Source of the DNA: Dioscorea cayenensis subsp. rotundata
Lineage: Eukaryota > Streptophyta > Magnoliopsida > Dioscoreales > Dioscoreaceae
DNA length: 64,000 bases
Direction of reading: 5' to 3'
Assembly (NCBI RefSeq): GCF_009730915.1
Contig: NC_052473.1
Span: 17,504,100 to 17,568,099 of the forward strand
The notes below the pieces were generated by a model. That model was not told the origin of the DNA, searched no databases, and saw only the letters and a program-made list of their open reading frames with translations. The first letter of the stretch is position 1. Each line of letters starts with the position of its first letter. A program made the translations under genes and the position numbers. Below are positions 59,601 through 64,000 of this stretch, one piece after another.

Positions 59601-62600
59601 CATTGCCATTGAGTTGAAATAAATAACATGTTGGCATACATTTTTTAATTTGCATTCTGCAAAGAAGCAATTTCATTGATGTGATGCGTGTTACAAACTA
59701 TGAAATTTTGTAACTTACTTTCGTATATGTTGATCTGAACCGGTGAAGGAGACAAAATTTTGTCGTCAAATAGAACAGAGAGATTGAATACACCAAGATC
59801 CTTTGCCAAGTAGTAACCGGTATATGTTCCATCTCCGTTATCAGAGAATGCCCAAGTTAGAAAACCAGAAAAATTAGCATCACCAAATTTAAAGCTCAGT
59901 CTTTCCCTATAAGACGCAGCTGGATTTGAGAAAGAATCCATGAGTTGAACCACAACTTCATTTCTCACTAGTCTCTTTACTCTGGATGAAATTTTCACCA
60001 CAGTTGATGATGATGCATCAACAAGGCCTGTCAAGAGAAAGGTCCGTTGGTGAAGAACGGAATTATTTCTATACACAGCATAGAAACATCAGAAAGCATA
60101 AGCTCAGCAAACCAATACCTGATGAAACATTCACCAAGTAGGAACGGCCATCGTTAAGTGGGATGTTTCCACAGAAAACTTGAATTTCATATTCTCCTGA
60201 CTTGTCAGCAGTGTAAGAAATACTGAAAGCACTAGCAGGACCTTTTGATCTCCAAGGAGACTAATGTTCAAATTAACAAACATTAGTGTCATATTCAATT
60301 TTTTTTAACTGATTTTCGGAACATTAAGAAATTTCTTACAGAGTCTTTGTCATCAACTGACAATCTATGACCAGTTCCAGCAGCCTCTTTGATAGAGGGA
60401 GCAGGTCTAGCGACAGGGACATGCTCTGAACATCATAATATTTCATCAAACCAGACCCAAAAAAGAAAGAGAGAAATGAATGACTTAATTAAGGAGAATT
60501 ACCATTATGATTCCTCAAAGGAAATATAATCGAACGAACATACAAAGAATCATTTTTCCTTGAAATCTGAACATGAAGCTGTTTCGCATCAATTGGGGAA
60601 GGATTGTGGTAACTGTCTTCTATATAAACATAGAAGAATGACATTCTACCAGCAACAGAAGCAGCTAAACCTGACCCATTGACAACGCTATTCTGTCCAT
60701 CACAATAACCTGCAAAGTAACAAAACTTGCATGGAAATGCTGATGAAAGACAGGAGAAGTAACATTGTTAATTTCTATAGATTTCATACCTACAAAGACA
60801 GTATAGTGATAAGGCACATTGGCAATGCTTTTGTTCAAGTTCAGACTGAAAATGGTGAGCATAAATCCTCCGGGTTCAGAAACAATAAATGAAAGCAATT
60901 GAACTCCTTGGCCAACCTCTTGGAAAGACAGGTCTCCTACGGGGACTGACAAATTTGTGGCCTTCTCAACTACACGAGCATCAAATGGAAAAGAACCTGG
61001 AACAAGATTCCCGAATCTATCTTGCTGGTATATAAACATTTCTAGCTTCGAGAAAATCTGCAAAGAATTTGTCCCATACTTCCATTTGCCCATACTATTC
61101 GTGATATTGAATGTTCCTGCAACAAGCCAAGCAAATTTTCATTTAAGAATTATCAACAGCAACTTAAATGTTGGCATGGTTGCATGCATTTCAGCATGGT
61201 CCAGACTGTAGCAAACGCAAAATTAGAGATACAATTGGTCACAGATACAAAAAGTATTGTATTCAATCAATGTAAGCTCTCATCTCCAGTAAAATGATAA
61301 TGATAATAATAATCACAAAAATCATTAACATGCCATATTTATGGGGAAACTTAAAGTGTGACCTGGTTTTACCACGAATGGCAAAGGAGAGCCCCTTAGT
61401 GTTTGATTACCACCATAAACAAACAAAAGGAGCTTTCCTGCATTGGTTGGAGTGAATCCAACAGCAAGATATCCTAAGTCATTCCAACCATTGTATCGGA
61501 CATCTTGCAGATGTAAAACAGACCCATTTTCATAACATGCTGATACTGTAAAGTAGTCTTTGCTGGGTGGATCAGTTCTCGAGGATATATTGTTCCCAAA
61601 TGCATCCCTTGGAAGTATCAGCACATGAGCTTTTGTCCCAGCAACAAACTCATTGATGAAGTTGAACCACGAAGCCACGCAAGTAGATGGGTAGAGATTT
61701 CCTTCATATATCAAGTGCTTATTAGAGCCATGTAAAAGTGCAAGCAAGCAGCAGTTTTATTAATAGTAAAATCTTTTTAAAAAAAATCAAAGTTTGAATT
61801 TTCAAGAAAATGCTGCCATGTTAGCAGTATAAGATTAAAAAGAACATAAAATCATCGAAAAAAGATGTCTGTAAGTGGAGATCACAAATGAGTTATTTAA
61901 TTGTTGTCTCTGTAAATATAATAAGTAGCCACAAACACTATTCCAAGTTTCCAACTACAAAAATTCACATTGACACATATGACCAGCAAACTTTGATATT
62001 TTTAGATCAAGTAGTGAAGAATATATTCTATATTATAACTAATCTCTTGCAGCATGAATAGGTCTTTATGCTATCATTCAAATCAAGATTTATGATGCTG
62101 CTTTTAGACAGTCCAACTGTCCACAAACAAAGACCTATGCTTCACATTTCCATTTCTTGAAAGACAGAAGAAAAATCCAATTCAATGATCACACATTTCA
62201 TAGATTAATCTGATGCTCTATAAACAAGCAAAAGAAAAGATCAGTTTGGTTTACCAGGGAAAACACGAAAATGAAGAGATGAATCAGTGACACCAGAATT
62301 TTCTTCAGCAACAACCACATTAAATTCTCCAACTTGAATTGGAGTCAAAGAAATGTTCCAGTTAGTAGGATCACCATCAGTGTCTGCCGTGACACCAGAT
62401 ATATATGAACTGTTTCCTTTCTTCCCATTCACAGAGAGGGAAAACTTGAATGCATATCTACCAGGAACAAAGCTTCCATTTTGTAAGGAATGATCTAATG
62501 GCCTAATCTTGATAATTGCAATCTCACCTGCTTGATACTCCCTCTTATCATTTAGCCAGCTAACAATATAACTAGGTAAAGGCAATTTATCTCCCAGGCC

Positions 62601-63213
62601 TGAATATGAAGCAAATATAAAATTACTGCAGAATCAATACAAAAATCAAATTTGATATAATTCATCATACAATCACTATTCATAGTAATTAAAAGCACTG
62701 AGAGAAAGAAATAATCTTTTTACTGAAATGACATGCATAAGAAAACAAACCTAAACCTAAATAGATATAAACAAAGAAATTTGCCAGAACAACACATCAA
62801 AACTTCCTAATTTGTATATATATAACAGAAATACATAAAATTAGGTCTAATTACAGTACTCAATTTCACTTTATAGAGACAAGGTTGAGAGACAAAAGTA
62901 AAATACTTCAATCCCAATATATCAAAACCATGATTTAATACAAACTCAATTAAAAAACACAAAAAGAATCATACTCAAAAACATGTCTTTTCTAATCAAA
63001 CAACAAAATGAAGGAAAATAACACCAAATTTACCACACTATGGGCATAAACATAAAAATTGCAACATTCCAACACTGAAATCAGATGGAAAACAGCATGC
63101 AATGAAAGGGCACAAGCGCCAATTGTCTGGGAACAAAATGTACCTCTTTTGGGGAGTGAAATCCATGAAGAAAACCCTAGAATCAGTGATAAAGCCACAG
63201 CAAGGAACTTCAT
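56673..63213 (-). CDS. GEX2: GEX2-like gamete-expressed membrane adhesion protein, 17 exons
   Basis: About 1121 aa, resembling GAMETE EXPRESSED 2, the sperm plasma-membrane protein needed for gamete attachment in Arabidopsis double fertilisation (family knowledge). Exons: 63144-63213, 62255-62599, 61363-61701, 60790-61116, 60503-60709, 60340-60425, 60119-60260, 59719-60027, 59339-59463, 58768-58985, 58460-58687, 58023-58258, 57647-57882, 57312-57471, 57083-57237, 56926-56996, 56673-56784, all in phase. The signal peptide MKFLAVALSLILGFSSWIS is in exon 1. Filamin-type Ig repeats (GEF/AGKLLLFVYGG/GGFMLTIF-like strands) fill exons 2, 3, 4 and 8. Cadherin-like pieces (DVLSNDYVATG, FYGNDSFSYTISD, FYGNDIIDLYA, EPINDPPTI) are in exons 9-12. 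One transmembrane helix (about 1012-1034, IIMMLLLGGILLFFMC) precedes a ~87-aa cytosolic tail ending EIIPLSIEKHLE. Confidence 0.92.
59130..59185. repeat. ATGTATGC/GCATGCAT microsatellite in GEX2-like intron
   Basis: Interrupted tetranucleotide repeat (TATG/CATG) around TGTATGCATGTATGCATGCA in the intron between exons 9 and 10. It does not touch splice sites. Confidence 0.7.
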
Positions 63214-64000
63214 TCCTTCAAAACTTGGTTTTTGGGAGCAGTATCAAGTGAGAGGGAGGGAAAACAGGGGAAGTGAAATAGTGGAGTGTATGATATACCT
63301 CTGGAAGTAGATAAGATTAAAGTGTACCCAAGTTTATAACCTTTGGATCTTCATCTAATGGATGAAAATTTGTAGCATTATTTTTTATATTTACATATTT
63401 TAATATAATTCACTCTCTGAGCTTTTACGAAAATAAAATTCTTCATTAAATCAAAAAATTCTCAAAAAAAAAAAGAATTCTTTCTTTTTTTTTAAGCATG
63501 TTATTAATTTAAAGCACCATTATTTTATCAATTAAAATTAGTTAAAATAAATTAAAATAGGTATATAAATTAAAAATAGAAAACAGGAAAATAAACAAAC
63601 CTCCATAATTAAAGTTACTTTTAATTAAAGCAAAATAATACAAAGAAATTTAGATGATGCAATAAGGGAAGTAGGGAACCAATTGTTTTTCACCATTATC
63701 CCATCTTTTTCATCTAAATTATATTTATATATTTATATATTTATATATTTAATTATGCTATAATTATTATTATTATTAATTTATTTCAATTTTTGATTCC
63801 ATGCTTTTTGTAGGCCCTTTTCTCTTTAATTATAGATAGATAATTATAAAAATACTAAAAAATTTGCATTAAATATGCCTTGCAAAATGTTAAAAAAAAC
63901 ATCATATCATTATTATGAAAACTTCCGACAAATTGTTAACCTACATATTTAAGAGAAACATAATACAAACATAAAGAATATTATTCACTTCTAACATATG
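63214..64000. other. 5' flank of the GEX2-like gene, AT-rich
   Basis: Upstream region of the minus-strand GEX2-like gene. It is AT-rich, with TTATATAT(T)-type repeats at 63720-63750 and an ATT run at 63761-63780. No neighbouring gene is visible to the window edge, and no regulatory motif could be singled out with confidence. Confidence 0.5.

Overview
This is nuclear DNA of a flowering plant. It is AT-rich, has long multi-exon genes with plant-type GT-AG introns, a plant tRNA-Glu, and many plant transposon classes (L1-type LINEs, copia and large gypsy-like LTRs, Stowaway-like, hAT-like and Mutator-like elements). The sequence alone does not fix the species. All three well-supported genes lie on the minus strand and were rebuilt here exon by exon with closed reading phase.

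Layout. 1-18 kb is gene-poor: LINE and copia remnants, several MITEs, short tandem repeats, a duplicated unidentified exon-like block (5.03-5.44 and 11.13-11.52 kb), a possible SINE and an unrecognised broken ORF (12.6-13.2 kb). 18.25-25.27 kb holds a complete 20-exon STE20/germinal-centre-type Ser/Thr kinase (about 679 aa). 30.94-34.83 kb holds a second, tandem copy whose kinase domain is intact. Its C-terminal half is lost through an internal deletion that creates an early stop and through a breakpoint that joins it to a decayed 3' piece of the AFG1-like gene found further right. 35-43 kb is repeat DNA: a ~180-bp array, a ~59-bp minisatellite, and a ~4.05-kb putative solo LTR inserted into that minisatellite with a perfect 5-bp target-site duplication. 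44.8-49.95 kb is a ~5.1-kb Mutator-like element with long inverted ends. It carries unidentified A-rich ORFs and a nested 1.2-kb copia-type solo LTR. 50.3-55.0 kb is an intact 14-exon AFG1-like mitochondrial ATPase gene (495 aa), with four near-identical 118-bp repeats in one intron. A tRNA-Glu(CTC) lies at 56.4 kb. 56.7-63.2 kb is a complete 17-exon GEX2-like gamete-membrane adhesion gene (about 1121 aa).

The genes do not form a pathway (signalling kinase, mitochondrial protein quality control, sperm-egg attachment). The main story is structural. A segment downstream of and including the 3' end of the AFG1-like gene, and most of the kinase gene, were copied and fused, leaving a potentially expressed truncated kinase next to the full-length one. 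Later transposon insertions expanded one of the two homologous segments.
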